A DNA stretch of 64,000 nucleotides from Streptomyces sp. NBC_00285 (GCF_036174265.1 NZ_CP108055.1:1-64000); one strand, 5' to 3'. Shown: positions 52,184 to 61,589, counted from the stretch's first letter. A program made the numbers and translations. The notes: generated from the sequence alone by a model not told the origin.

Positions 52184-52229
52184 TTGCATTCTAGACCGTT
52201 CGCTCCATAATAGATTTATGGAGCGAACG
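52184..52229 (+). promoter_or_regulatory. Hydrolase promoter overlapped by a perfect palindromic TetR operator
   Basis: The -35 element is TTGCAT (52184-52189), the spacer is 16 bp and the -10 element is CATAAT (52206-52211). The palindrome CGTTCGCTCCATAA (52197-52210), 5-bp gap, TTATGGAGCGAACG (52216-52229) covers -10, the expected start site and the ATG at 52218. Transcription should start at or next to the A of ATG, making a leaderless mRNA. Confidence 0.8.
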
Positions 52230-53015
52230 ATTCAGAAGAAGCTTGCAGTCGGCGGGGACAGCTGGGTCACGGTCGATGTGTACGGGGAGCCGGACGCTCC
52301 GGGCCTCGTCGTCGTCCCGGGCGTGATGAGCGATGCACATACGTGGCGCCGCGTTGCGGGCGCCATCGACGCCTGGCCCTCAGTGGTAGTCGTAAACCGT
52401 CGGGGACGTGCCTCCTCGGGGCCGTTGACCAACTCCTACTCACTACGGACAGAGGTTGAGGACCTCGGTGTAGTCCTTGACGAGTTCGACAGCACGAGGG
52501 CGCTCTTCGGCTGGAGCTACGGCGGCTTGATCACCTTGCTGGCCGCCAACGAACACCCGATTCCCCAGGTGATCGCCTACGAGCCGGTGATGCAGCCGTT
52601 CGGACACCATGCACTGCCGGACCTGAAGAGCGCCACGGAGACAGCGGACTGGGATCGCTGCGTCGAGATCGTCAATCGGCAGATCTCCGGCTTCTCCGCT
52701 GCGCACGTCGAGGACCTTCGGGCCGATCATTCCGCTTGGGCGACCTTGCGCCGCTTGAGCGGACCGCTGTACGCCGAACTCGGCGCGCTCAACGCAGCGC
52801 CGCCTCCGGATGTGATGGCGCGACAGGCAGGTCATGCCGACCTGATCATCGGCCAGTGCAACCGCGGAACAGCCCCCTACGGAACGTCGTTCGACAACGT
52901 GCGGCAGCACATCACTCACGCCGGAGTCCACGAACTCGCCGGGCAGGGCCATCTGGCCCACATTCAGGCGCCGGCAGAGCTTGGCCACCTGCTCAACAAC
53001 CTCGCCGCCATCTGA
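52218..53015 (+). CDS. Alpha/beta hydrolase
   Basis: The 265-residue product has LVVVPGVMSDAHTWRRV and VVVNRRGRASSGPLT for the oxyanion region, the nucleophile elbow LFGWSYGGLIT (Ser near 101) and a C-terminal ELAGQGHLAH (His). No ribosome site precedes ATG 52218, fitting leaderless translation. It is controlled by the divergent TetR; the substrate is unknown. Confidence 0.85.
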   Translation: MERTIQKKLAVGGDSWVTVDVYGEPDAPGLVVVPGVMSDAHTWRRVAGAIDAWPSVVVVNRRGRASSGPLTNSYSLRTEVEDLGVVLDEFDSTRALFGWSYGGLITLLAANEHPIPQVIAYEPVMQPFGHHALPDLKSATETADWDRCVEIVNRQISGFSAAHVEDLRADHSAWATLRRLSGPLYAELGALNAAPPPDVMARQAGHADLIIGQCNRGTAPYGTSFDNVRQHITHAGVHELAGQGHLAHIQAPAELGHLLNNLAAI

Positions 53016-53084
53016 TGGCCACCCATGCCAACGCACCGCTCTCCATCGAGGGCCGCAGGCGACTCGTCGAGCGATCCACAGGTC

Positions 53085-53194
53085 TTGACAATAACTCCCC
53101 GCTCGGCCTGGACCTCCGCCAGCTGCTTGGCCAACTCCGCGGCGAGCGTGTCCGGTTCATTCCGGCGAGCCGCGATCCGCTCCAGCATCCCCAT
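53085..53194 (-). pseudogene. N-terminal fragment of a small coiled-coil protein
   Basis: MGMLERIAARRNEPDTLAAELAKQLAEVQAERGVIVK starts at 53194 and then loses gene-like character near 53085. Similar short Streptomyces proteins begin this way. It is cut by the junction with the hydrolase region. Confidence 0.45.
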
Positions 53195-53300
53195 GCCCTC
53201 CCCGCGCTCTCCCTGCACCGGCCCCCTCTCTGACAGTCTCGGCTGAGACACCCGTTTTGTCGGGTTAGTCTGGATGGGCGAGACAGGAGATCCCCTCAGC

Positions 53301-53696
53301 ATGGCCAGCACCACCCCGATACCCAGCACCGGCGGCGACGATCCGGCGCCGAAGCCGAAGCGGCGGACGTTCCCCGCGGAGTACAAGCTGCGAATCGTCG
53401 CCGAGTACGACGCCGCCCCGCCGGGCGAGAAGGGCGCGGTCCTGCGCCGTGAGCGGCTCTACCACTCGCACATCATCGAGTGGCGCCAGGCCCGTGAGGC
53501 CGGCGCACTCGACGCGCTGACCGACCGGAGGACCTCGGCGGTGCGGCCGAGGAAGGCGGCCGAGCAGGCCGAGTTGGAGCGGCTGCGCAAGAAGGTCGCC
53601 CGCCTGGAGAAGGACCTGGCCCGCCGCGATGCCGCGCTGGAGGTCATGGGAAAAGCCAACGCGCTCTTGGATCTGCTCTCCGAGAGCGCGGACTGA
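53301..53696 (+). CDS. IS3-family transposase OrfA
   Basis: ATG 53301 follows CAGGAG. The 131-residue product has RRTFPAEYKLRIVAEYDAAPPGEKGAVLRRERLYHSHIIEW, the OrfA HTH. The leucine-zipper-like AELERLRKKVARLEKDLARRDAALEVMGKA follows. It ends 11 bp before OrfB in another frame, so the full transposase may need a frameshift or separate translation. Confidence 0.85.
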   Translation: MASTTPIPSTGGDDPAPKPKRRTFPAEYKLRIVAEYDAAPPGEKGAVLRRERLYHSHIIEWRQAREAGALDALTDRRTSAVRPRKAAEQAELERLRKKVARLEKDLARRDAALEVMGKANALLDLLSESAD

Positions 53697-53707
53697 AGCA
53701 TGCCGCC

Positions 53708-54721
53708 GTGCCCGTGATCGATGAGGCTTTCGCGGGCATCCAGGGGCAGTTGGGGACTGCGGCGGCCTGCCGGCTGACCGGACGCTCACGCGCCACCCAC
53801 TACCGCCGCATCAATCCGGTGCTGAAGCCCGCACCGTCCCCGAGACCTGCACCCGCCTCGGCCCTCTCGCCGGCCGAGCGGGCCGAGATCCTGGCGCTGC
53901 TGAACCGGCCGGAGTACGTCGACCTGCCGCCCGCGCAGGTCTGGGCGCGTGAGCTGGACGCGGGCAACTACTGGTGCTCGCAGCGGACGATGTACCGGAT
54001 CCTGTCCGCCGCCGGGCAGAACGGCGAACGCCGCCGCCAGGCCGCCCACCCGCCACGGACGATCCCCGAACTGGTCGCCACCGGGCCGTCGCAGGTCTTC
54101 ACCTGGGACATCACCAAGCTGCCCGGCCCGGTCAAGGGGATCTGGTATCACGCCTACGTCATCATCGACATCTTCAGTCGCTACGTCGTCGGCCACACCG
54201 TCGAGCGGGCCGAATCGGCGGGACGGGCCGAGGAGTTGATCCGCGAGACCATCGAGCGCAACGGCATCGTCCCCGAGACCGTGCACGCGGATCGCGGCAC
54301 CTCAATGACCAGCAAGAAGGTCTCCCAGCTGCTGATCGACCTCGGTGTCACCAGGAGTCACTCACGCCCCAGGGTCAGCAACGACAATCCGTACTCGGAA
54401 AGCCAGTTCAGGACCACGAAGTACACCGCCGACTATCCGGAACGGTTCGATTCGCTGCCCCATGCCCGGGAGTGGATGGACGCGTTCATCGCCTACTACA
54501 ACCATGACCACAGACACTCCGGGATCGGCCTGCACACCCCCGCCTCCGTCCACTTCGGCACCGCCGAGGAGGTCCGCGACCAGCGGGCCATCGCGCTCGC
54601 CGAGGCATACGAGCGCCACCCCCAACGCTTCGCCCGCCGACCGAGACCACCCCGGATACCCGGCCAGGTCTGGATCAACGACCCGTCAAAACGCAGGGAA
54701 ACCGAACCACAAGGTTCATAG
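53708..54721 (+). CDS. IS3-family transposase OrfB (DDE)
   Basis: GTG 53708 gives 337 residues with an rve-type integrase core: VFTWDITKLPGPVKG (Asp), VHADRGTSMTSKKVSQLL (Asp) and NPYSESQFRTTKY (Glu), then AFIAYYNHDHRHSGIGLHTP. It is full length, so the IS may be functional. Confidence 0.9.
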   Translation: MPVIDEAFAGIQGQLGTAAACRLTGRSRATHYRRINPVLKPAPSPRPAPASALSPAERAEILALLNRPEYVDLPPAQVWARELDAGNYWCSQRTMYRILSAAGQNGERRRQAAHPPRTIPELVATGPSQVFTWDITKLPGPVKGIWYHAYVIIDIFSRYVVGHTVERAESAGRAEELIRETIERNGIVPETVHADRGTSMTSKKVSQLLIDLGVTRSHSRPRVSNDNPYSESQFRTTKYTADYPERFDSLPHAREWMDAFIAYYNHDHRHSGIGLHTPASVHFGTAEEVRDQRAIALAEAYERHPQRFARRPRPPRIPGQVWINDPSKRRETEPQGS

Positions 54722-54932
54722 CACCGTGAACGTCTCATTTGACTTGACAACTACCGGCCCGGTCAGGGATCGCAGGAAGGGCACGGCGGTCGGCGCAGCA
54801 GAACCCGACAACGGCCCTGGCGACAGGTCAGACGATCTTCACCATGGACACCCGCCGACGACCAGCGCGAGTACCCTGCCCGCCCCGCACACCAGACCCG
54901 TGACCTGCGCACTTCATGTTGCACAGGTCTCA

Positions 54933-55103
54933 ATGGAGATCATCAAGGTCCTCTGGACCCAAAGCGGAAAGCGTCCCGTATCCGTCGTGAGCTACGACCA
55001 GGCGAGCGCGCAGCACCGCGTCGACGAGCTCACGAAGGACCCCACCGTCACGGACGTGCAGACCGCCCACGTGAAGCCCGGGGAGACGGTGGACGTCGAC
55101 TGA
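54933..55103 (+). CDS. Hypothetical small protein
   Basis: The 56-residue product ([39 protein letters not shown]...) has a beta-alpha-beta look and clean codon usage. There is no strong ribosome site. It lies between the IS3 element and a Tn3 relic. Confidence 0.6.
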   Translation: MEIIKVLWTQSGKRPVSVVSYDQASAQHRVDELTKDPTVTDVQTAHVKPGETVDVD

Positions 55104-55115
55104 CAGGAGAAGTCG

Positions 55116-55270
55116 ATGAAATTCAATGCTTTGTTGATGAACGCGGAGATCGTCCGCCAACTACTGGAAGAGGGATAGGAGAGCACCCCGGAGGAACTGG
55201 CACACATCTCGCCCTACCTGACCGAGCACATCAACCGGTTCGGCGAGTACAGCACGCACGAACTCGGCAT
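55116..55270 (+). pseudogene. Tn3-family transposase C-terminal relic
   Basis: [20 protein letters not shown] is followed by TAG and then [37 protein letters not shown]. This is the extreme C-terminus of Tn3 transposases, with a short internal deletion after NA and TAG where Trp is expected ([14 protein letters not shown]). Confidence 0.8.
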
Positions 55271-55381
55271 CCAGCCCGAGGCGAACGGGGCCTTGCGGAT
55301 AAATACGAAGCCGCTGGTCAAGGGCTTGCCTCGGTGGGCTTCAGGAACGCCCCTCGTCGATTTCGGAAACGCGCGGGCCAT

Positions 55382-55684
55382 CCGTGCAGGTCAGCAGGGG
55401 TCGATGACGTGTTCCTCGGCGGAGCGGCGTCCCAGCAGCGGTGGCGCAGGGCTCTTGGCGACCTGTCCGTGCTGTGGGTCGGCGTCCGGTGCGAGAACGC
55501 CGTCGCCGCAGGCCGCGCGGTCGCCCGGGGAGACCGGGCCCGGGGGATGGTCGAGGCGCAGGCGGACGTGGTTCACGAGGGCGTCGTCTATGACCTGGAG
55601 GTCGACACGTCGCGCACCGCGTCCCTGGTGTGCGCGCGAGCCATCGCTGCCCGCGTACACGACGGCGAGGACCCTGTCGGCTGA
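55382..55684 (+). pseudogene. Chloramphenicol phosphotransferase-like protein, 5'-truncated
   Basis: [71 protein letters not shown] is the C-terminal half of the CPT family, which phosphorylates chloramphenicol in producers. The P-loop half is absent; the junction lies near 55390, next to the Tn3 relic. It is unlikely to work. Confidence 0.75.
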
Positions 55685-55998
55685 TCGCTGATCCGGCGTC
55701 CCCCCGTCTCCCCCAGGCCGCGGGGCGCGGTCGCGGCGCCCGCAGCGTGTGCGTGCGAGCAGGCTGGGCGGCACGGCGGTGAGCAGCCCGCGGTCCCGTT
55801 GTCGATGCGAGCGTCACTCGCGCGGGAGCCGCTGAACTACAGTTCCGCCCATGCGATCCATGATCCTGCCGCCGCCCGTCCGCTAGCGGGCAGCGCACAG
55901 ACCGGTTCCGACCCCGACCGCACTGCCGTCGGGGAGGTGGATGCTGCCCGCGCCCCACGCGGCCCCTTTTTCCGGCATCCATCATGGAGACGCTCCGT

Positions 55999-56907
55999 AT
56001 GATCACCCATACCCTCACGCCGCTTCGGCGCGGCCAACTCTCCATCGCGGCCGCAGCCGTCGCCTGGGGAGCCGGTGGCGCGGCGGCGGAACAGCTGTTC
56101 CGCACCAGTGGTCTTGGCCCCTTGGCCGTTTCGTTCTGGCGCTTCGCCATCGCCGCCGCGATCCTGATCGCCAAGCACGTCCAGCAGCAACAGGCCGAGC
56201 AGGACCAGCACGTTCGGCAAGGCGTCGTCGGTGGCCGGTCCCTCTCTGGGCGCTCCTCCGTCGCCACCGGCATCGCTCTGGCGGTCTATCAGACGGCCTA
56301 CTTCGGCGCCGTCCAGAACGCCGGACTCGCTCTGGGCACGCTGATCACACTCGACGCGAGTCCGATCCTGGTCGGTGTCGGAGCTCACGTCCTGCTGAAG
56401 GAGCGGCTCACCAGGCGTGGGGGTGCCGCGATCGGGCTGGCCCTGCTCGGCCTATTGCTCCTGGTCGCGCGCCCGGAGTCCGGACCCCGTCCCCTCCTAG
56501 GGGTCGTGCTGGCCCTGCTCTCTGCCGTCGGCTACAGCGCCGTCACCCTGCGAGCGCGTCACGCGGGAGGCACCACGAGCGCGGGCCCGGCCACCTGGGC
56601 GATCGGCGCACTCTGTCTGCTTCCCTTCGCGCTGGCCGAGGGAGCCTGGCCGAGCGCCGGACATGCCGTCGAGTCCACCACCTGGCTGGTCTTCCTCGGC
56701 ATCGTGCCGACGCTGCTGGCCTACCGCTGGTACTTCAGCGGGCTGGCCACGGTGACCGGCACCACCGCGGCCGTGCTCGTGCTGCTCGAACCGGCCACTG
56801 CGGTGCTCCTCGCCGTACTGCTCGGCGAGCGGATCACCACGGCCCTCGTCCTCGGATCGGTCCTGCTGCTGACCGCCATCGCCGTCCTGGCCCGCGACCG
56901 GTCATGA
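55999..56907 (+). CDS. EamA/DMT-superfamily transporter
   Basis: ATG 55999 is preferred because GGAG lies 9 nt upstream. The 302-residue product has ten hydrophobic segments in two EamA halves: SIAAAAVAWGAGGAAAEQLF, PLAVSFWRFAIAAAILIA and so on, then VVLALLSAVGYSAVTLRARHAG to TTALVLGSVLLLTAIAVLA. A Gln/His-rich loop follows helix 2. It is likely a metabolite or drug exporter. Confidence 0.85.
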   Translation: MITHTLTPLRRGQLSIAAAAVAWGAGGAAAEQLFRTSGLGPLAVSFWRFAIAAAILIAKHVQQQQAEQDQHVRQGVVGGRSLSGRSSVATGIALAVYQTAYFGAVQNAGLALGTLITLDASPILVGVGAHVLLKERLTRRGGAAIGLALLGLLLLVARPESGPRPLLGVVLALLSAVGYSAVTLRARHAGGTTSAGPATWAIGALCLLPFALAEGAWPSAGHAVESTTWLVFLGIVPTLLAYRWYFSGLATVTGTTAAVLVLLEPATAVLLAVLLGERITTALVLGSVLLLTAIAVLARDRS

Positions 56908-57235
56908 AACCGTTGTCCTTGCCGCGGGCGCCGGGCACACCGGTGCCCGCGGGGGCTTGGCGCCCCCGGCTTGCGGTTCACTGATCTCAGCCCCCGGGCC
57001 GCCGCTGCCGGCGGCGACCCGGCCGAGGCCGCCCAAGGTGCCCTCCGCCTGGCCCTGCTGCCCGACGACGGCCCCACCGGTGGCTTCTTCTCGTGGGCCG
57101 GAACGCCCGTGCCCTGGTGATCTGTCATGGGCGGCGTCGAGGACAGGTGTCCCAGCGGTGTGTGGTCCATGCCTGCCGGATCAGACTGCGCACGGTGATG
57201 ATCGTGTCGGCGAGGTCGAAGTCCGGCGCGAAGGA
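56908..57235. other. Intergenic/junction region
   Basis: About 330 bp between the transporter and an IS5 relic. An inverted repeat near 56920-56960 (GGCGCC-rich) may terminate the transporter gene. No gene is seen. Confidence 0.3.
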
Positions 57236-57506
57236 CGCCGTCGGGAAGACCGTAACGATCGCCGACGGCGGCTACCGCGGAACGGGACTGGTAATCCCTC
57301 ACCGCCGTCGCAGCGCGGACGAAGAACTCCCCGACTGGAAGCGGGCGCACAACAAGAGCCACAGGCAGGTCCGGGCCCGCGTTGAGCACGTCTTTTCCCG
57401 CATGAAGACCTGGAAGATCTTGCGCGACTGCCGCCTCCGCGGCGACGGTGTGCACCACGCGGTACGCGGCATAGCTCGCCTGCACGACCTCAACCTCGCC
57501 GGATAG
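57236..57506 (+). pseudogene. IS5-family transposase C-terminal fragment
   Basis: VTIADGGYRGTGLVIPHRR, EELPDWKRAHNKSHRQVRARVEHVFSRMKTWKILRDCRLRGDGVHHAVRGIARLHDLNLAG is the end of an IS5-type DDE transposase: the second Asp of ADGGY and the Glu of VEHVF are present. The upstream half is missing. Confidence 0.8.
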
Positions 57507-57574
57507 GCGCCCGCCACCTGGAGGCCGCTGGCATGAGCTGCTGGTGAACGAGCCGACCCACGCCAGTCCCGAGG

Positions 57575-58498
57575 TCATTTCGTCTGCGGGCGGGCCTGCT
57601 TCACCTCGCGGTCGATAGCCCAGGCGTCAGCGACGGGCCCGAGGTGGCCGAGCTTGTCGGGGTTGATCACCGAGCGGATGGTCTGGATCTGTCCATCGAG
57701 CACCTCGAGGGCCAAGGTGTGGAGCACCTTGCCGTCCCGGTCGCGGAAGATCGCTCCGGGCTGGCCGTTGACCTCGTGCGGCTCGAAGGTCACGTCGATC
57801 CGGGCCATCCGGGGGAAGACGGAGGCGAGCAGTCGGGCCACGTTCTCGGCGCCGATGACGGCCCTGGCAAGCTGCGGGGCCTTGCCGCCGCCGTCCCCGA
57901 CCATCGACACGTCGGCGGCGAGTAGATCCCGCAGGCCGACGACATCGCCTTCGCGGAGGGCGTCGAAGAATCGCGTCGCCAGTTCCTGCCGCTCCTGACG
58001 GTCCGCTTCGAACCGTGGCCGTCCGGCCTGCATGTGCCGCCGCGCCCGTACCAGCAGCTGCCGGCACGCCGCCTCCGACCGCCCCACCGCCGCGGCGACC
58101 TCGTCGAAGCCGAAGCCGAAGACCTCCCGCAGCACGAACACCGACCGCTCCAGCGGGCTGAGCCGCTCCAGGAGCAGCAGCGCCGCCATCGACACAGAGT
58201 CGGCCAGTTCCGCTGAGCGTGCCGGATCCTGATAGGGATCGGTGAGCAGCGGCTCGGGGAACCACGGTCCGACGTACTCCTCCCGCCTCACCCGTGCGGA
58301 GCGCAGCACGTCGATCGAGATCCGCGTCACCGTGGCGGACAAGAAGGCCTTGGTCGACGTGGGCCGGGTCGCCGAGCCGTCGAAGCGCAGCCAGGTCTCC
58401 TGTACCGCGTCCTCGGCCTCTCCCACGCTGCCCAGAATCCGGTAGGCGATCGAGAACAGCAGCGGCCGCAGCTCCTCGAACTCCTCGACCTTGCTCAC
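57575..58498 (-). CDS. ECF sigma factor, ECF41 (SigJ-like) with SnoaL-type C-terminal domain
   Basis: The 307-residue product has sigma region 2 (LLFSIAYRILGSVGEAEDAVQETWLRF), region 4 (SPLERSVFVLREVFGFGFDEVAAAVGRSEAACRQLLVRARRHM) and a C-terminal SnoaL-like domain. That domain has the ECF41 marks DGGGK and NPDKL, which act as an internal modulator in place of an anti-sigma factor. The gene next upstream (58648-59121) is the typical ECF41 target type. Confidence 0.9.
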   Translation of the reverse strand: MSKVEEFEELRPLLFSIAYRILGSVGEAEDAVQETWLRFDGSATRPTSTKAFLSATVTRISIDVLRSARVRREEYVGPWFPEPLLTDPYQDPARSAELADSVSMAALLLLERLSPLERSVFVLREVFGFGFDEVAAAVGRSEAACRQLLVRARRHMQAGRPRFEADRQERQELATRFFDALREGDVVGLRDLLAADVSMVGDGGGKAPQLARAVIGAENVARLLASVFPRMARIDVTFEPHEVNGQPGAIFRDRDGKVLHTLALEVLDGQIQTIRSVINPDKLGHLGPVADAWAIDREVKQARPQTK

Positions 58499-58647
58499 GC
58501 CGACTCCCCCTCGTGGTCCTCCCGCCCGGCCGTACTTGTCGGCGCGAGCATCTTGTGGTGATCATCCGGTCCACCGGCGGCGCAGAGCAAGGCCCCCACG
58601 GGCCGGGAGCCCAGAGCCTGCGGCCCGGGCCGGTTGCCGAGGACCGT

Positions 58648-59121
58648 TCAGTGGAACTGCCCGACCTCGTAGTCGCCGGCCGGCTGCTGGGTGATGATGT
58701 TCAGCCGGTTCACCGTGTTCATGAAGGACACCAGGATCACCAGGGCGGTGAGCTGCTCCTCGTCGTAGTGCTCGGCGGCACGCGCCCAGACCTCGTCGCT
58801 GACCCCATCGGCCGCGTCCGCGACCCGGGTCCCCTGCTCCGCCAGCTCCAGCGCGACACGTTCGGCCTCGGTGAAGACCGTGGCCTCCCGCCACGCCGCC
58901 ACCAGGTTCAGCCGCACCGGGGCCTCCCCGGCAGCGGCGGCCTCCTTTGTGTGCATGTCGATGCAGACGGCGCAGCCGTTGATCTGGCTCACGCGCAGCG
59001 CCACCAACTCCTGCGTCGCGGCCGACAGCGGGGATTCCTTGAGCGCCCTGCCCGCCGACATGAGGTGCTTGAGGGCCTTGCCGGGGTTCGGGCCGGCGAA
59101 GTAGTTCAGTCGCGCGTCCAT
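58648..59121 (-). CDS. Carboxymuconolactone decarboxylase/AhpD-like protein
   Basis: ATG 59121 has GGAGG 8 nt upstream. The 157-residue product has INGCAVCIDMHTKEA, the CxxC-x3-H motif of AhpD-like peroxidase-coupled proteins, and EQLTALVILVSFMNTVNRLNI. ECF41 genes are often linked to such COE genes (carboxymuconolactone decarboxylases, oxidoreductases, epimerases). A matching ECF41-type promoter lies upstream. Confidence 0.9.
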   Translation of the reverse strand: MDARLNYFAGPNPGKALKHLMSAGRALKESPLSAATQELVALRVSQINGCAVCIDMHTKEAAAAGEAPVRLNLVAAWREATVFTEAERVALELAEQGTRVADAADGVSDEVWARAAEHYDEEQLTALVILVSFMNTVNRLNIITQQPAGDYEVGQFH

Positions 59122-59161
59122 CGTGTGCTCCTCCATGGTCGTCACTGGCTACACCCCCTGA

Positions 59162-59188
59162 GACGAGGTAGCCCCACGCCCTGTGACA
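59162..59188 (-). promoter_or_regulatory. Candidate ECF41-type promoter
   Basis: On the minus strand TGTCAC (59188-59183), a 17-bp spacer and CGTC (59165-59162) match the reported ECF41 -35/-10 pattern. It lies about 40 bp upstream of the AhpD-like gene start at 59121. Confidence 0.65.
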
Positions 59189-59479
59189 CGGACGCGTGTG
59201 ACCCACGTCTGCCTGCTGCCGGGGTGTTCGGAGATGCACAGGCGGGGTTGCTGTCTCGTCACAGGGGTGCGGGCAAACCTCGATCAAGGAGCCGATGATG
59301 AACCTCACGCTGTGGATCACTGCTGGCCGCTGTCTGACTGGTCGCCACCGCCAGACCACTCAGCTCAGGGCGAGCCCGTTGCCGAAGGCGCCCGGGCTCA
59401 GCCCGGTGTATGGACTCCGGAACGGCTCCGGCGCCATACGCATGCCAGCCACGATCCATGTTCACCGCACCTCAAGATC

Positions 59480-60021
59480 ACTTGCGGGACAGCCCTTTGT
59501 TCGAGGAGCATTTCGACTCATCGATAGCCTGCATCACCATGATGCTCGCTTGGATCCTGCCGATGCTGCTTGTGCTCAGCAGCTCAGCCGTCGCGACTGG
59601 GCAGATCTTCAAGGGGAGCCCCGGCACAGCCGGAGCACTCCTGCCGGCGTTCCTCGCGCTCGCCGGCGTCAACTCGCCCCTGATCTTCCCAAGATCGATC
59701 GGCGCGCTGGAGGCACAACGCCGCAACGCGGTCAGGGCATTGCCGATGAGGAGGGCATGCGAAGGTCCTCCCGGCAAACTCTTGGCCGAGTCCGGGAAGG
59801 CAACCGCAGGAGATGGATACGGGCCGGTGGCAGCGGCGATCCTCGAAAAGGAACATGTGCCAGCCTCAGATGACTGGGCAGGCGCTTTCGGCGCCGCGAT
59901 GCTTGACCGGCTCCTTCACCGCGCCGCCGTGATCGGCATCGACGGCCCTTCCTACCGACTCCGATCACACCAGTCCCACGCCGACAACCTCCGCAAAGGA
60001 GTGACCGGACGTGCAGGTTGA
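59480..60021 (+). pseudogene. IstB (IS21 helper ATPase) C-terminal relic
   Basis: WAGAFGAAMLDRLLHRAAVIGIDGPSYRLRSHQSHADNLRKGV (about 59875-60003) is the C-terminus of IS21-type IstB ATPases. The open frame upstream (59480-59860) has a hydrophobic stretch (MMLAWILPMLLVLSSSAVA) and is not recognisable as IstB, so this is a chimeric remnant. Confidence 0.6.
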
Positions 60022-60339
60022 ATTCCGGGAGTGCCCCATCTGCTGGACGTCATTCCAGGTCAACCGCAATGCGGCGGCCCGGCACACCTACTGCACCCCC
60101 GCTGCAAAGCAGAGGCCGCTCGGCGCCGACGCCGCGAACGCGACGAAGTCGCCGACGCCACTGAAGGCGAACCGATGACGCCAGCGTCGCCAGACCCGAC
60201 ACCACTCGCGCCCACGGCCGTCCGGAACTGGCCGCACTGCGACAAGCCCGTCACCATCGTCGCCCTGCTGGCCACCCCTGAGGCCGCGCGACCGACCATC
60301 CCAGCAAGTCGGGACGTGATCCCCATGCGCAGACACTGA
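60011..60339 (+). pseudogene. Small zinc-finger protein, frameshifted
   Basis: GTG 60011 starts VQVEFRECPICWTSFQVNRNAAARHTYCTP; coding then shifts by one and continues RCKAEAARRRRRERDEV...PMRRH to 60339. Joined, it is about 108 residues with a CPxC...YC-x3-C finger typical of small Streptomyces proteins. One base near 60098 explains the break. Confidence 0.55.
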
Positions 60340-60411
60340 CATCGTCCGGCTGGAATTGGCAGGACACGATCAGTCGCCGTTCACTACTGTCACATGGGAA
60401 AGGATGTGGAC

Positions 60412-60741
60412 ATGGCACTGGTCAAAAAGGGATCGCGGCTCATCAACGTGGACGGCACCACCTTCCGATGGCGCCTGCGCGGACGGCCAACCTACGACCA
60501 GGGACTCGTCCACTGGCCTCTCACATACGCGGTCGAGCATGCGGACAACCCAGGCACCACACTGGTGATCACCACCAACCAGCCGCATCCGAGCAACTGG
60601 TTCGGAACCCCAGGCAACCCAGTCCTGCCATCCCAAGTGGCTGCCACCATCCGCACCGCTCTCACCCAGGGCTGGACGGCCGAAAGCCCCGGTTCACCCC
60701 TCCACCTCGACCAGTCAGCAGGGTTCGTCTCATCCCACTGA
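60412..60741 (+). CDS. Conserved hypothetical protein
   Basis: ATG 60412 has AAAGGA 8 nt upstream (60394 is an alternative). The 109-residue product is beta-rich: LINVDGTTFRWRLRGRPTYDQGL, LTYAVEHADNPGTTLVITTNQPHPSNWF, then a LPSQVAATIRTALTQGW helix. Similar short proteins occur widely in Streptomyces, without a known function. A clear terminator follows. Confidence 0.75.
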   Translation: MALVKKGSRLINVDGTTFRWRLRGRPTYDQGLVHWPLTYAVEHADNPGTTLVITTNQPHPSNWFGTPGNPVLPSQVAATIRTALTQGWTAESPGSPLHLDQSAGFVSSH

Positions 60742-60754
60742 CGCACCCGCACTC

Positions 60755-60787
60755 AATGACTCACCGACAGGCGATCGGTGAGTCATT
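60755..60787 (+). terminator. Hairpin terminator
   Basis: AATGACTCACCGA (60755-60767) pairs perfectly with TCGGTGAGTCATT (60775-60787), with a 7-nt loop and a short T-rich tail (CTGCTTTCC). Confidence 0.85.
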
Positions 60788-61589
60788 CTGCTTTCCGCTC
60801 CCCACATTCCCCAGTTGATTCACTTCGTGAACCAACTGGGACGAAGAGCGACACTGAGGAAATTTTGAGATCGGCATCAAGGCTAGAGGTCGCGTTTCCC
60901 CAGTACGGTGGAGTCTGCGAGCACCTCGCCTCCCCGCCCGACGACAGGCCGCCCCCGCCCGGCCATCACCCACGGCCGGTCCTCATACGCAACGTCTGAC
61001 GGAGAGGTGCCCGGCCGGGCCTACAGAAAGCGAACGGCCCGCCGACTCGGGGGAAAACGGCGGGCCGCACTGACCGCCACGGTGCCACACCCGTAGACGC
61101 ATCGCACACCGGAACAGGGAATCCGCAGCTGCCCCAGGTTCTCGCGCCGGGCAACGCATGGGTCCCGTCCGCGGACAGTGGACGAGACCCATGATCGAGC
61201 TCCGGGCAGGCCGTGCACCTGCATTTCCCCGCAGGGGGCGGAGCGTTTTTCCTTGGACCACCAACGCACAACCAGCCACCTTGCGTTGCGGCGACCAGCT
61301 AAAGATCAAGACCGAGTAAGCGGCTGTGTATCCACTGCGACCACCCGGCCGCGGAACCGTAAGCTGCCCGATATGCGCCACGGCGATTCCGAGGCACCAA
61401 GCAGGGTGCCGTGGTTCACACGGGCAGGAGCGCCAACGGCGGAACATGACGGGGCAGTTGACCGTCCATCTACATATGGGGGCCACTGACGGAATGCGCT
61501 CACCTGCAGTGCTGGACGAGCGGGGGTGACGGATTCCCGCCGTTGAAGGTCGGGATCCCGGCCGATGCGGTCCTATAGCTGCCCCGCTC
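60788..61589. other. 800-bp region without a convincing gene
   Basis: It contains a hairpin CGGCCCGCCG (61035) / CGGCGGGCCG (61058) and a second interrupted one (ATGGGTC...GACCCAT, about 61158-61193). It may be a decayed gene region with termination signals. No motif was seen in any frame. Confidence 0.35.
61035..61067. terminator. Hairpin, possible terminator
   Basis: CGGCCCGCCG (61035-61044) and CGGCGGGCCG (61058-61067) flank a 13-nt loop. No gene ends close by. Confidence 0.4.

Larger units (their letters stand above)
53245..54737. mobile_element. IS3-family element
   Basis: Two consecutive transposase genes lie between TGAGAC at 53245 and its inverse GTCTCA at 54732. Similarity beyond the six bases is weak, so the exact ends are approximate. 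The size is normal for IS3. Confidence 0.65.
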
